A stretch of DNA of 64,000 bases from Periconia sp. R9002 (lineage: Eukaryota > Ascomycota > Dothideomycetes > Pleosporales > Periconiaceae). The stretch is from contig JAMAHW010000120.1 in assembly GCA_023627715.1 (NCBI GenBank), positions 26,937-90,936 of the forward strand, written 5' to 3'. The translations under genes were made by a program, and so were the position numbers. The notes under the pieces are model-generated. The model had not been told where the DNA came from, did no database searches, and saw nothing but the letters and a program-made list of their open reading frames with translations. Positions 43,754-55,653 of this stretch are shown piece by piece; the stretch's first letter is position 1; the number at the start of each line of letters is the position of its first letter.

Positions 43754-44951
43754 TTTCGCGCAATGTGATATTCCGTTTCTAGATTGAGGAGAATTTTGAA
43801 AGTTAGAATATGACGTCGGGGAGAATGTAAAGGTGTAAAGGGAGTATATATAATCATCTTTGACTCATGAATGACGACTTCAAGTAGTACGTGAGGCGGC
43901 CTTGTGGTACGACTCAGTCCCGTGACATCATATAAAGGTGCCAGCAAATAAAGGGGGACAACCCTGGATTACAATGCATTTCTAACAACCCGTGATAGGT
44001 TTTTCAATCGCCCAGTCAATAGTTATCAAGTAAGTCTCAACTCGTGAGACAAGATTCAACAACTGAATTGTGTGGCACATTTGTATCAGATTTTCACGTG
44101 GACTGCAATAGACATCGACTTGTCTAGTCAAGTATTATTGGGGACAATATACGGCCCAGAGCCGCCAAGTCCTAGATATCAGTTGAAGTTCTGTTTCCCA
44201 AGCCACACGGAGACGTTCCACAATGCTAAAATCGCCTGCCTTGATTGTTCAGTAATAGGTAACGGACATGACGTCTAGTCTCAGATTCCAATATGCTGCG
44301 CCTATTTCGTGCAAAATTAGTGATATCCTTCATTAGTTACTAAGCTATCAACTTGTGCCATTCCAAGTAGCCTAGCTGAGAGTACAAGTAAGTACAGCCC
44401 TCCGGGACAACATATTTCCATAATCTAAGAAGACCACCGCGCTTTGATAACGTTATAGAGCAGATCGAACACACTGCCAAGGTGGCAGTGCTTAGGCATT
44501 ATTCAATACCCTTTATTTAACAATTAACAATTTTAATTATATATATATAATAATTTACTAATAATTATTACTATATTACTTAACCTCTGAGCAAGATAAA
44601 AAAAACTGGGATTAGAGTGGTGTTTTTAATAATGGGCCTGGGGGGGTTTGGAGATTGGTATGTATTCGATACTAATCACGTATAACTCTTATTAAAGGAT
44701 CAAATAACGGTGAAGCTTTATCCTTGGTTTTTTAGTTTAGAGATATAAAAAGCTTGCAGGAAGCACGCTCCTCGCGTATCTCTAGTTTTAAGATAGATAC
44801 AGGTATTGTAGTGTATTATCAGTGGATTTGAAAAGGAAGTACATATAAGTAGAAGGCAATTAAGACTGTATATATAGGATAACTCGCTAATCCTACCAAC
44901 AGAGGAAAAAATCAATCCAGGAAAGGTATGTAAGAATACAGCACGACTAAT
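43754..44951. other. Intergenic region with AT-only tract
   Basis: About 1.2 kb. A stretch at 44510-44585 is almost purely A/T (TAATTATATATATATAATAA and similar), a possible RIP-eroded or replication-timing feature. Promoter of member B at the left. No gene seen. Confidence 0.5.
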
Positions 44952-45706
44952 CTATTTCGAACCAGTTTCCCCAGGGACAGTATACCGATTCCCCCCCAGC
45001 AAATGCCCAATCATCTGGCATTTGCCTGACCCAAACGTGCTATCCCGCGCGACGTTCGTCTTGGAAAAGACTCGACTCTCCGCAAATGCGTTCCAGGCGA
45101 TGGCGACTATCCAACGAAGAGAAGGAACATAAAGTCAGCACGATGTGTCAAACCAACCCCGCGAAGCATATGTATATACTGAGTGGAAGTTTCGTACTTA
45201 CAATGTTTAGAGTATTTTAACTTATTCTCGCCCTCATCAACCATCTCGACCTTCTCTACATACTCCATAATGGCCTCGCGGTTCCCCTTCCCAAACACAT
45301 CCACGCCCTCCACGGTATCAAGATAGTAGATCTGCGCGTACACGTCCGGGTCATTGCCCCAGTTGAGCACCAGGCCTGAGGTGTTCTTGAGCGTATTGTC
45401 GCCTGCGTAGTCGGCGGAGAACTCTAGCCAGAAGGTGTCCGGGATGTGCGCGTTGAGGAAGGTGTTGTCTGCGTCTGAATGGATGAGGTAGTGTTCCTGG
45501 GCGCAGTTGACGAGGTCGCAGTCGGCATACACGCAGCGGGCTTTTCGCCAGGCGCGGGCTGCGGCGTGGATGTTGTCGATGTGGGTTTGTTGGTTGGGTT
45601 TCCAGCGGGAGAGGGAGGGTTTTTCGCCCCAGTTGGAGATGAGGCGGTTTTGTTGAAGGAGGAGTTGTTGGGCTTGTTGGACCGACTGTGGTGGTTGGTT
45701 GCTTAT
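44952..45706 (-). pseudogene. Tandem family member C, start codon reads ATA
   Basis: Exon 1 45706-45202, exon 2 45106-44952, 95-nt intron in phase 1 (GTAAGT donor, GGATAG acceptor), about 219 codons. The family frame is open from an upstream stop to the intron but has no ATG before the conserved region. At 45706-45704 the codon ATA stands exactly where a start is expected: it opens SNQPPQSVQQAQQLLLQQNR before GEKPSLSRW, and a TATATAAAG element (45812-45804) lies about 100 bases upstream as in A and B. Core: FWLEFSADYAGDNTLK, IYYLDTVEGVDVFG; exon 2: AWNAFAESRVF. Likely start-codon loss, or non-AUG initiation. Confidence 0.65.
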
Positions 45707-45975
45707 GGCGTTGCGGTTGGGGTTGAGGTTGTGGGGAGGTTTGTATGATGGGAATGAATTGCAGGGTTTGTAGGGAAGATAATGAGATATAAATATTCAA
45801 CATCTTTATATAGTGTGCTATCATGACTGATTACACCAATCGATTGCGAAGAGAAGAACACTTTGGATATAGTGCGCTATTGAGTAACTACAACACATGG
45901 CACATGGTACAGATGACGATGGAAAGTAGCACAGATGATGTGTGTTTGAAGAGGTGGCAAAAGTAATATTGGTGT

Positions 45976-48001
45976 TCAAGAAGCTTTGGCCTTCCCCTTG
46001 TTCTTCCTCTTCCTCTTCTTCCTTTCGCCTTCTTTGATTGTAACGTCTTCTCCCTCTGTGCCGCCCATCTGTACGTCGCCCCCGCCTTGTACCTCATCGC
46101 CGAGGAGGATTTCGAAACCACCCTTCGGTCCCTCGGCATCACCAAACGTTTCCTGCCGCCACTGTCGGAGCCTCGCCTTCTTACTGAGATGCTTCTTGTC
46201 CTTCTTCTTCTTGACCGGGTCGCGGAACGATGCTAATTTCTTGAGACCGGCGAACTCATTCAGTTGTTTGTCACTCGCGAGGAGAATATCACGGGCCGTC
46301 ATTCCGAAGCTCGTGGGTGACGTCTCGCGGTAGCGGAAGCGGGTGGGGGGTGCTCTCTTTTTCGATGCGGCCAGGGCTGCTTCGTACTTTAGACTGTCGT
46401 CAACGAGGTTCTCGATTAGACGGCGGTCGCGGCGAGCTGCGCTTTTGGCTTCTGCACGTTCGCGTTTTCGCTCTTTGGAGGACTTTTTGCTTTTACTGGA
46501 TGTTTCATCCTCGTCATCGTCCTCTGCACCGGCTTCAGCGTCTTCATCGCCTTCGTCGGCATCGTCCTCGTCTGATGATAGGTTGAATTCGGGCTTCTCA
46601 TCTTCATCATCCTTGAAGTCGGGAATGATATCTTTGATATCGATATCGTCGTCGAATTTCGGCTTCTTCGGTTTTTGTCTCTTCTTGCTTTTGGAATCGC
46701 CATCGTTGTCGCTCCCCGAGCCTGCGCCGTTATCTTCATAATACGACTCCCCAAAGCGCTTTCGCATCTCTTTATCCCACTGGTCGTCAGACCAGTCGCC
46801 TTCCAAAACATCTTTCCACTCTGCGATATTGAAGTCTCGGCCCTTTAACCCGCCCACCTCACGGATCTTGTTGACTTTCTCTTCCATTTCCTCCACCTTG
46901 AGCTTTCGTAGACGTGCAAGATCTTCTTCTCGCTGCTTCCGCTCCGCTTCTCGTTTGGCTCTGGCCGCTTCGCGAGCCTTGGCTCGGCTGCTCTGTGCCT
47001 CTCGTCGCACAGTGGTTTTTGCCACAGCATCACGGGCGTATGTTACAAGCTTTTCGTTGGAATTGGTGGTATCCTCGAAGTAAAGATTGTAAGAATTCTC
47101 AAACTCCTCAGCCGCAGCCTCTTCTTCTTCATCGTCAGACTCAAGTGGCTGGAATCGACTGTCGCCTTTCGGGACCCATGCTCGGGATGCCATATAGTTG
47201 GAAAGGAAATTTTCGGGGTCTTTGTCGGCGTTCTCCACATCGGCAGCGGTGATGAGGTTGCGCTCTGTTTTGGGAGCTGGCTCAATCCTCGATTTCGCCA
47301 CCAGGAAGTCATCCTCATCGTCGTCATCTTCTCCCGTCGCCTTAGTTTCCTGAAGCAGCTTTTGGCGTACTTCCTCCTGCTCTTGCGCGTATGTCTTGGG
47401 CGGAGATTCGTCCTCGTCGTCGAATTTCCCCTCCAAAAGGTTCTTAGTGTGATATTGCTTAAGAGTCATGGAACTCTCTTTTGGTGCTCCATTTGTGGGT
47501 GTAGGGTTGTCATCCTCCTCCTCGTGGAAGAACTTGACGTTTGAATCGTAAATTCGAGGGTCTTTGGAGCGCAAGGCCTGGAGGGTGGCAGAGATGTCGG
47601 CGTCGAGTGCTTCTGTGACAAATTCGCCGGCATCATCTTCCTCCACATCATCTTCTGAGTCTTCCTCCTCCTCATTGTCCTCTAAAGCTTTGCCCTTGCC
47701 ATACTTCTCCTCCACTATGATTTGTTAGCGGCGATTGAATGTTTATTTCATGTGACTGGTACCGACGTCTATGTTTCTCCTCGCGTTTTTTGTTATGCTC
47801 GAATCGGCGCGCATAATCCTCATTGACTTTCAGAGAAGCGCCGCCTGCGCCATCTTCTCCTTCCTCAGCCTCATCGTCGGTATCGTCGAGAAGCTTCGTC
47901 TTCTTCGTGGGGCGGTCCTGCTGGCCATTGAGAGAGGTGGGTTCAGATGATAGTTCGCGTTTCACCGCGGTGGATGGCTGTTTTTCCTTTGTTCTCGCCA
48001 T
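45976..48001 (-). CDS. KRI1: Ribosome biogenesis protein Kri1
   Basis: Nucleolar factor for 40S subunit assembly that works with Krr1. Two exons (48001-47767, 47714-45976) give 657 aa; the 52-nt intron has a GTCGGT donor and joins in phase 1 to make EKHR-LEEKYGKGKALEDNEE, a conserved Kri1 stretch. The start MARTKEKQPSTAVKRELSSE is followed by LKVNEDYARRFEHNKKREEK. The centre is strongly acidic with Lys/Glu coiled coil (EAARAKREAERKQREEDLAR) and KGRDFNIAEWKDVLEGDWSD. The C-terminal Kri1 domain includes RFRYRETSPTSFGMTARDIL and KKARLRQWRQETFGDAEGP, and the protein ends in a Lys/Arg-rich nuclear localisation tail. It is divergent from the Sip3 gene over a 406-base promoter. Confidence 0.93.
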
Positions 48002-48407
48002 CTTCGGCAGTAGAAAATGTATGCGCGGAAGAAGGAAAAGATTTAAAGTAATCAAACCGTGGTGAAGGTTGTAGAAGCTGCCCAAAAAAATATGGAGCGC
48101 CAAGATTTCGGACGGAGATCGGAGAAACCCTTTGCCGAAAACGGCAGGGGACGACACTGACGTCGTGAGGCGATAAGCGCGTGCAATGCAAGCTGCTGAA
48201 GTACATACTCTTTTCATAATCGCTATATGTGCATATATACCACCTGTTTCCGCGACGATCTGACAATCAAGCCACAGTTGTTTCCGCCCCACGTTCTTTG
48301 TGCCCTTTACGGCATGTATTATAGCATCAATGTATAGCTTCCTTCCGTTCATGTCACCACGTACATAATCTAGCCACCGAGTACTGCCTGAACTGCCCGA
48401 TAACGCC
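48002..48407. promoter_or_regulatory. Divergent promoter KRI1 / SIP3-like
   Basis: 406 bases between two opposite start codons. Both genes are housekeeping; no TATA box stands out, and no frame inside is supported. Confidence 0.5.
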
Positions 48408-51400
48408 ATGGCTGAGGATGCTGAGATTCCTGCCGCACTGGAACCGGTGACCAAGCCATTGGACTTGATGTATGTTCTATTCGCCTATCAAGCACGCGTA
48501 TATTCACTCTTTTCGCAGACCAGTCGTGATCAAAGAAGCCGCTCTAGACTCCCCCACTTTCCGCGCGACCGCTGTTCACTTTGGCGACCAAATTGATCTT
48601 ATAGAGCGATGGCTCGATGGCTATATCCGCGCGGTCTCGAGGTTGGGGACCGAAATGAATGCCCTGCAATCACTGGTAGACAGTTATGTGCAGGCGTCGC
48701 ATCCTCCTCTGCAGTTATCCGAAGCCGTACTCGACCACGACTACACCGTTCTCGCTTTGAAACGATTTGGTGAAGGGGCTCGCGAATTTTGGAACAGCAC
48801 ATTGCGAACCATGAAGAAGGCAGAATCCAATGTTTGCGATCCCATTCGCGCTTTCCTGCAGAACGATTTGCGCATGTTGAGAGATGCTCGCAGAAATCTC
48901 GATAATACTCAGAGGGCATTTGATGGCGCGATCGCGCGCTACGCGGGACAGGTCAAAACAAAGGAGCCGTCGTCGTTGCGAGAAGACGCATTTCAGCTGC
49001 ATGAGGCGAGGAAAGCGTATCTGAAGGCTAGCATGGATTTTTGCGTTCTTGCGCCACAGGTTCGGGTCACTTTGGATAAGATCCTAGTCAAAGTCATCTC
49101 TGAACAATGGCGCGACATGAAAACGGCAAGGGAGAGCTCCGCCAAGTCCTTCACTTCCTGGAATTCCGACATGGATCGCGTTCGTGGGTGGAGTAAAGAA
49201 ATTGAGAATGGGGAGCGTGTGTTCAAGCGAGAGCTCCATCTCGCCCGCCAACAGATCGAGAACAGTGCTGAGATGAGTGCGAGACCGTCACGAGACATCG
49301 ACTTTTATGCGGCATCGACTGTTCCTTACCTCTCCACCCAGGCTACATCCTCCGCCAATTTACAGTCCCCCGCAAAGCCTGACCCAGCCCATGAGAAGGC
49401 AGAAAAACAGGGGTGGCTCTTTCAACGCACCATTACGGGAAAACCCGCGCGAACATATTGGGTTCGGAGATGGTTCTTTGTCAAGAATGGCATATTTGGG
49501 TGGCTCACACAAGGCACACGGTCTGGTGCAGTAGAAGAGTCGGAAAAAATCGGCGTTTTGCTCTGTGGTATTAGACCTGCTTTCCAAGAAGAGCGACGCT
49601 TCTGTTTCGAAGTCAAAACCAAAGACACAACTATCCTCTTACAAGCTGACACTCAAGCTGATCTTACCGAATGGATTTCTTCTTTCGAAGTCGCTAAACG
49701 AAAGGCATTGGAAGACTCAAAAGACGCTGGAGCGCCTGGCTCTGTTGATGCCGCTTTTTCAATCAGTCCACCAGTCGCCCCTGAATTCGCCGCCAAGACA
49801 TCAGAAGGCCATGGTTCTCAGCTAAGCGAAGATATGGGCTCGTTGGATCGTTCCGAAACGCTTGCAATTCCTCAGCCGGATGGCTTGATAGCCCGTGGGA
49901 GTTTCGACGTGAGTCGCCGAACCACGGGTTTCGAGACGGGTGAGGGCGGCAGACGGGATCACGCCGCAAGGATTATGGAAAAACTAGATTTGACACGTAA
50001 ATCCACCCTTGGACCACAACTAAGCGGAACCAATCCATCTTCTGCTTCAGGCGGTATAGCCAGCCTCATATCAGCTAGTCTCGCCTCCGCCAGTCATAAT
50101 ATCGTTCAAGTCGGACAGATTACTGCGCCTGCGCCTGGTCTTCCCGATACTCGTTTAGTCTTGGGCCAAACATTGCCGTCCAGTAGTTTGTCCCCCTCCA
50201 CACTTGCCAACCCACCTGCTCCTACAAATCTTAGTAAAGCAGCCGTTGCTGTCAGTGGTGAACGGGGCTTGGGTATAGGGAAGTCAGGGAACATGCCAGG
50301 CGGCTTGATGGCAAACCTTTGGGGCTCTGTGAATTGGGGCTACATCAATCTTCTCGGAAAAGACGATGAGAACGTTGGCCGCGATCGAAGCGTTACAGAT
50401 CCTGTCAGTCCTACAATGCGGACATTGCCCCTTGATCCTTTTGAAGCAAGTGAAGCATCTTCAAGAGACCCTTCACCTGGACCCACGGCATCGGGAAATT
50501 CCGCTCATCGCAAGACGATGAGTTTAGGTGCAACGTCAATTGCCCCAAGGCCTAGCGTTTCCGTCGAAGAGTTCCCAAATTACTATCCATTGGTTCTTCG
50601 TATGCAGGATGCACAGTTTCGAATACTATTTCCCACGGTGCCCCGTTCTGAAAAGGTCGTGCTTGTGTTCCGTGCTGTGTGGAATCCTACTGATCAACAG
50701 GAATTCCCTGGACGCGTTTATGTTACTACGAAAGACATGTATCTTTTTAGTAACCACCTTGGGTTGGTTCTCATTACTGGTGTTAGTTTGGCTACTATCG
50801 ACGAAGTCACTGCCGCCCCTGGAAAAGACTGTGATTTTCTGTTTCTTCACTTCAAATCCAACAGAAAAGAAGATGGCGCCACCCGAATTACAATAAAAAC
50901 TTTCCTTGAACCTTTGAAACTTCTCCAGCGCCGTCTGAACTTCCTAGCCCGTAACGCTACCACGGGGGAGCTTAGTCTGGAAGAGGTCGTGAAAACCCTG
51001 ATCAAAATGGAGTCCAATGAAGCCGAACAGTCATCTGACGCCGACGGTTGGGAAGATGTATCCTTGCAAACTCCAATGGATCCTGGATATGGCGGTAAGG
51101 ACCTCAAGAGGGGCCTACGGATTGATGGCAATCTATTTGGCCCTCAAGGTGGTGCTTCCAGAGACGTTCCTAAATTCAAACTACCGTCTCACCCCGTCGT
51201 CTTTACGCCAAAGGATATGACCGAGGTAGCGGTCGAGAAAGACTACGATATAAGCGCCAAGGGTCTCTTTCACATTCTGTTTGGTGACAAGAGCGCGGTA
51301 TTCCAGATGCTTTACCGGGAGCGATGGGCCCAAAGTATAGTGCAAGGTCCCTGGAAGGCGAATGACAAAGGAAAACAACGTCGAGACATTGAATATGAGA

Positions 51401-52687
51401 TTGCTCAACCAGGACAATCTGGCGCGATTGTCATCAATGATTATCAGATCATTGAAGTGTTGAATGATCATTTATGCTACGTAGTGGCAGATCGTAAAAC
51501 GCCATGGTACCTCCCCGGGCACGATCGCTTCGTGCTTCTGACCAAGATCGTCATCACTCATGTCCACAAAGCTCGCTGCAAATTGACCATTTACAGCAAA
51601 GTCGACTGGTCACGGAATCCTCGATTTGCGAAAAAGCTCATCGAGCGTCAAAGCCTTCAGGATATGGAGCTGGAGGCTGAAGATCTGATTGACGTCGTAA
51701 ACGACCAAGTTGCCAGACTCGGCCACAACCGTAGTACCGGCAAGGTCCTGACCATCTTCGGTCAGATTGGGAATATGACCAAAGCAGTACAATTCGCTGC
51801 GCAGGATATTCCTCCTCCCAACCGTCCTCGCAAATTTAAGCTGCGACCTCAAACCACTGGCAACTTCATTGCCCAGTTGATTGGGAACATCATCGTCAGC
51901 ATATTTTCCACCCTTATGAGCTGGATTCTTGCAGCTTTCGCAGGCCTCGGAAACGTCATATCCACGCACAAAGTTCTCGTCATCCTCCTCATCCTAAGCG
52001 GTGGCGCCAATTTCTTTTATACATCCCGCGAATCCTGGCTCTGGTGGCATGAACGGAATGCTGCGAAATTTATGTCTAGATTAGGCGTTGGTCCATCCAC
52101 CTCTATGAGTCGAGCAATTTACCTTCACGACATTGAAGACACATTTCTCAATCAGAACCTCACTCTCGGAACCGCTTCCTCTCCATTCCCTGATGGCAGC
52201 ACGAATAGATGGTAGTTCCTCTTCTCTCTTTTCTTTGACACTTATTTCCCACATGGATCTATCAACTAACATTTCTAACAGCCAACAAACCTTTACATCC
52301 CTCCTCACAAACCCACCCGCGCATTCCCCTTCCTCTCCCCTCTCCTCAAAATCAACCACACAACGCTCCTCCGCCGTACGCCTCCACCGCACGCGGCAAA
52401 ATCTCGCACACCACCGCCACGACCTTCTCGTTGCGCTCCGCGTCGTGAATCGTATTGAGAAGGAAGTCCTCGACGGCGAATATGAGAGTTGGCTTGGCGA
52501 TGAGGTGGGGCGATGTGAGAGGATTGGTGTGCTTTTGGGCGCTGGCGATGAAGTGAAGTCAGGCAAAAAAGGGAAGAAAGAAGGTGAGGTAGGCGAGTGG
52601 GTTGAGACGTACTGTGGGGATTGTGTGAGTGCGCTGGAGGGGGTTAGAAGGGCTGGCCAGGGCAGCAAAGCCACGGGCTTGTTGTAA
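48408..52687 (+). CDS. Sip3/Lam3-family protein: BAR-like, PH, GRAM, VASt, membrane anchor
   Basis: Sterol-transfer-type protein of ER-plasma membrane contact sites (Lam/Ysp/Sip3 group). Three exons (48408-48469, 48519-52211, 52282-52687) with consistent phases, 1386 aa. Exon 1 encodes MAEDAEIPAALEPVTKPLDL. A BAR-like helical domain spans about residues 25-290 (LDGYIRAVSRLGTEMNALQS), a PH domain about 313-415 (KQGWLFQRTI to LTEWISSFEVAKRKAL), then a long Ser-rich linker, a GRAM-like domain about 710-830 (FPGRVYVTTKDMYLFSNHLG), and a VASt domain about 920-1090 (VEKDYDISAKGLFHILFGDK, RERWAQSIVQGPW). Two membrane segments lie near 1143-1195. Exon 3 adds a helical C-terminus (LLVALRVVNRIEKEVLDGEY); its 70-nt intron has a CTAAC branch. 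Confidence 0.9.
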
Positions 52688-54103
52688 CATCTACTATCAA
52701 GCTCTAGATTGGGCCGGAACAAAATTTTCGAGAAACGAGTAATGGAAATGAGAGTACATAGCTAGACCGAATTGGACGCCTGCGGGAGTCCATTCGGAAG
52801 TATTGTTGAGAATAGATCTTAACAATACTTCTGAATGTACTGCCACCTGCCTCCCACGGTTGGCGTCCACCAAACGATTCCAGGATCAGATAGGTTGTCT
52901 GGTGACTGGAGCACTTAGGTTGCAAAGTGAAACTGAGCTGAAGCTTGATTGGGAAACGGTGGTGATCGTGAAGATAGCCTTCGCAAGTACCCCAAGGAAG
53001 CGGGCATGGGTAGTAGGCATCGCGGTTTGATTGGATGCTTGCTCTCTTGCTATTTCTGTGTAAGATCTGTGCACATGTGTTATGACGAAGCGATTGCGAA
53101 GTCGTCCGCCAGTGTGCAGGTCAGTAGTGATACATGAATGCCACGTTTGCTCAATCGATCAGATTCCATCTCGTTTGTCTGCCTCTTCAGACGAATCACG
53201 TTAATATGCTTCCTGGATGTTGGGGCGATAGTAAGGTTTCATGGGTATGACGTGCATCACCCAGTAGAAAGGATTTGTAACTCAGAGAGTTGCACGAGCC
53301 ACGTCTCCGGGTCGGTCTACAAAGGACCGGATGTTGGTTATTGTGAGGTAGCCACATAGTTTTATGTTAGTAGGGCATGAGGGGGGTAATCATTGGTTCG
53401 TGGAAGTAACGTGTAGCGGTAGTAAGTATACATCCGTGTCACTGCTCCTTACTAGAAACCTCATCAGGATACTGAATGATCGCGTTGGGTATGACCGCAC
53501 CGCACCATGGTGATATATGTACTGCGACTTGAAAAATGCGTAACAAAAGGCTTACGCCAACTCATCAGACTTGGTAGAAATACACACAGAACGAGACGTT
53601 TGGGCTTTGGATCTCTGCAAAGTCCTACTGATATTTTCCGTCTCGTGTATGTCCATTCCACATCCAGTGATTTCTAAATTAGACTGCGAAAATTTCAAAA
53701 TCTGTACCTCTGTTCCTCTTTGTGGAATTGGTTGAATTTTAACGACCTCGAAAATGAGACATACTACCTTCCCCGAAAGACCCAGTCGTGTTCTTTTAGC
53801 GTACACGGAAAGCCTAGATGTGGTATGTAGCATATTCAATAGCCTGGAATTCGGAGGATGTACAAGATCAGTTATGAACCTAAGTGTCGGGATTGCAAGA
53901 CTTCGTTTCTCGACACACGAGCTTGAAAAACTAGATTGACTAATAGTATTCAGAATCGGTTACACAAAAAAAGGAATATATAAAGGCTTGAAAACAATCA
54001 ACCGCAGTAGAGTCGAAAACATCCTCCGCTTTACTCATTGAACAGGGTTAATCGAGTTTTGCGGACAAGAGCTCTCGAAAACAATTTTTTCTCTCAAAGG
54101 AGT
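52688..54103. other. Intergenic region with hairpin
   Basis: About 1.4 kb. The hairpin at 52791-52837 lies about 100 bases past the Sip3-like stop. A TATATAAA element at 53977-53984 precedes the modular gene. Remaining frames (for example 53552-53839 minus) are unsupported. Confidence 0.5.
52791..52837 (+). repeat. Hairpin, 21-bp arms with 5-nt loop
   Basis: CATTCGGAAGTATTGTTGAG opens arm 1, and arm 2 is its near-perfect reverse complement (two mismatches in 21). It sits in the presumed 3' UTR of the Sip3-like gene, where it could act as an RNA stem-loop. Confidence 0.75.
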
Positions 54104-55448
54104 ATGCAATTGCTCAGCCATCAATCTCCAATGACCGAACCCCAGGCCTCTGCGGCCTCTCTATGCCCACTCGACCCCTTCAAGAACCAAAAGTACCCGG
54201 CCCGACTCCCACGTTCCGAGGCCGAAAAGCACAAGAACTTTCTCCTAGTCGCATCAACCTGGGCCGAAACTTCCTACCACCCTGAAGACGTGTCCAGAGG
54301 ATTCTGCAAAACGTACGTGATAAGCTTTGGCGATCGACCTGTCGGACTAAACGGTCTAACCAACAACCACGCCATCATCGGCGGCGTCCAGGGAAAGTGG
54401 AGACGAACCGGTGAGGGCCATATGAACTTTGCGAGGATATTTTTGCTGCACACGCTACAGGAGATGTATCCGAAAAGGTTGAGGGTTCAGCCTATCTCGG
54501 AACGGGAGTTTGTGGAGTTTCATAATGATCCGAAGAGCTCGTGGGATGCGACTATGAGGATGAACGGACGTGGTAGGTTCTGAGCATTCTTTTCGTGATA
54601 GGGAAGATACATGCTAAACCTCTCGGTTCAAAAAGCCAAGAGAATGCTCGAGGAGATCCGCGATTATGTTTTGAACCGCGCCAATAAGATGACCTGGGAG
54701 CGCAAGGACAGAGTGCGCAATATCTTCACCCCCACGCCAGAAACCAAGCACACCCCTAAAAAAATCCACGAAGACCTCCATCTCAACATGAAACCATTCC
54801 TCCTCTACGGCTGGGACAAATACGACGGACCCTCCTCCCACGAGAACTTCCTGAACGTCGCTGCCGCTTGGGCGGCATCCGTACGAAGTGTAGATCCAAA
54901 TGAAACAGATCAGCCGTGCGCACATTACGCCTTGATACTTGGGAGGGATGAAGGAGGGCCTATCGAATCCTTTGAAGACCCGTTTGTTTTAGGTGTCAGT
55001 CAAGATTTTGCGAAGACTGGCAGGGGACAAATGAATTTCGCTCGCGCGTATATTGTCATGATGGTGCAAGCGATACACCCAGGGCTCTTGAGCATACGAC
55101 CGCTTTCGCGAAAGGAATTTGAGGGGATAAGGGAGAATGATGAGTGGAATTTTAAGGCGAATATGCATGTTACTAGTGAGTTTTCTATCTGATTTAAGAC
55201 AGATTGGTGTGGTCTGCTGATACGTCGTAATGAAAGGCATACAGAGACTTGACCTATTTAAGGTGCTGGTGTTGGCGGATTATAACTTGAGGAAAATGTT
55301 AAGGCAAAAGATGACGAGGACGAAAGTCGGCGTTGATCAAGGTGGAGAGGTAGTGGGTGAGGCTGGAGGGAATGAAGAGCTGGTGATTGATATGATTCCA
55401 TTTCTCCTCGATGGGTGGGATAAGGTGGAAGAATCTTGTACCATTTGA
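54104..55448 (+). CDS. Modular protein with two full and one truncated copy of an unrecognised domain
   Basis: Three exons (54104-54572, 54636-55175, 55237-55448) join in phase 1 at equivalent points of each module, giving 406 aa. Module 1 (about residues 20-155) and module 2 (about 205-335) share F-L-x-V-A-x-x-W-A, a central beta-like part, R-x-G-x-G-[HQ]-MNFAR and YPKRLRVQPISEREF / HPGLLSIRPLSRKEF. Between them lie basic helical linkers (AKRMLEEIRDYVLNRANKM). Module 3 keeps only its linker and the opening (MIPFLLDGWDKVEES, compare MKPFLLYGWDKYDGPSSHEN) and then stops. Short spacing (under 30 bases) between the frames argues against separate genes. TATATAAA at 53977. ATG 54131 is an alternative start. 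Family and role unknown. Confidence 0.62.
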
Positions 55449-55653
55449 TTCACAATCTTCCAGTTTCTTTACACGACGATGGGTTACATTATCTGTCAGT
55501 AAAACCATGCATGATACAGCCGAATCACAAAAATTCTGTGCGTTATTTCCCATCTACTCCAATAAGAGGCGTTTTCCTGAAATACTACCTGCTGTGTTTG
55601 ACTAGAGTGAAAATAAGCACCTTGAGCTACCGATTATGCCATCGACGTTATTT

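Noticed and set aside
45351..45824. 157-aa minus-strand ORF starting MIAHYIKMLNI
   Set aside because: Out of frame with the homologous region of member C, and its ATG lies at or before the TATA element; the Pro/Gln/Arg content is typical of a shadow frame.
46317..47252. Plus-strand ORFs opposite KRI1
   Set aside because: Antisense shadows of the acidic and Lys-rich Kri1 codons.
54038..54103. Start of the modular protein at 54038
   Set aside because: The codon there is TTG; the first ATG is at 54104.
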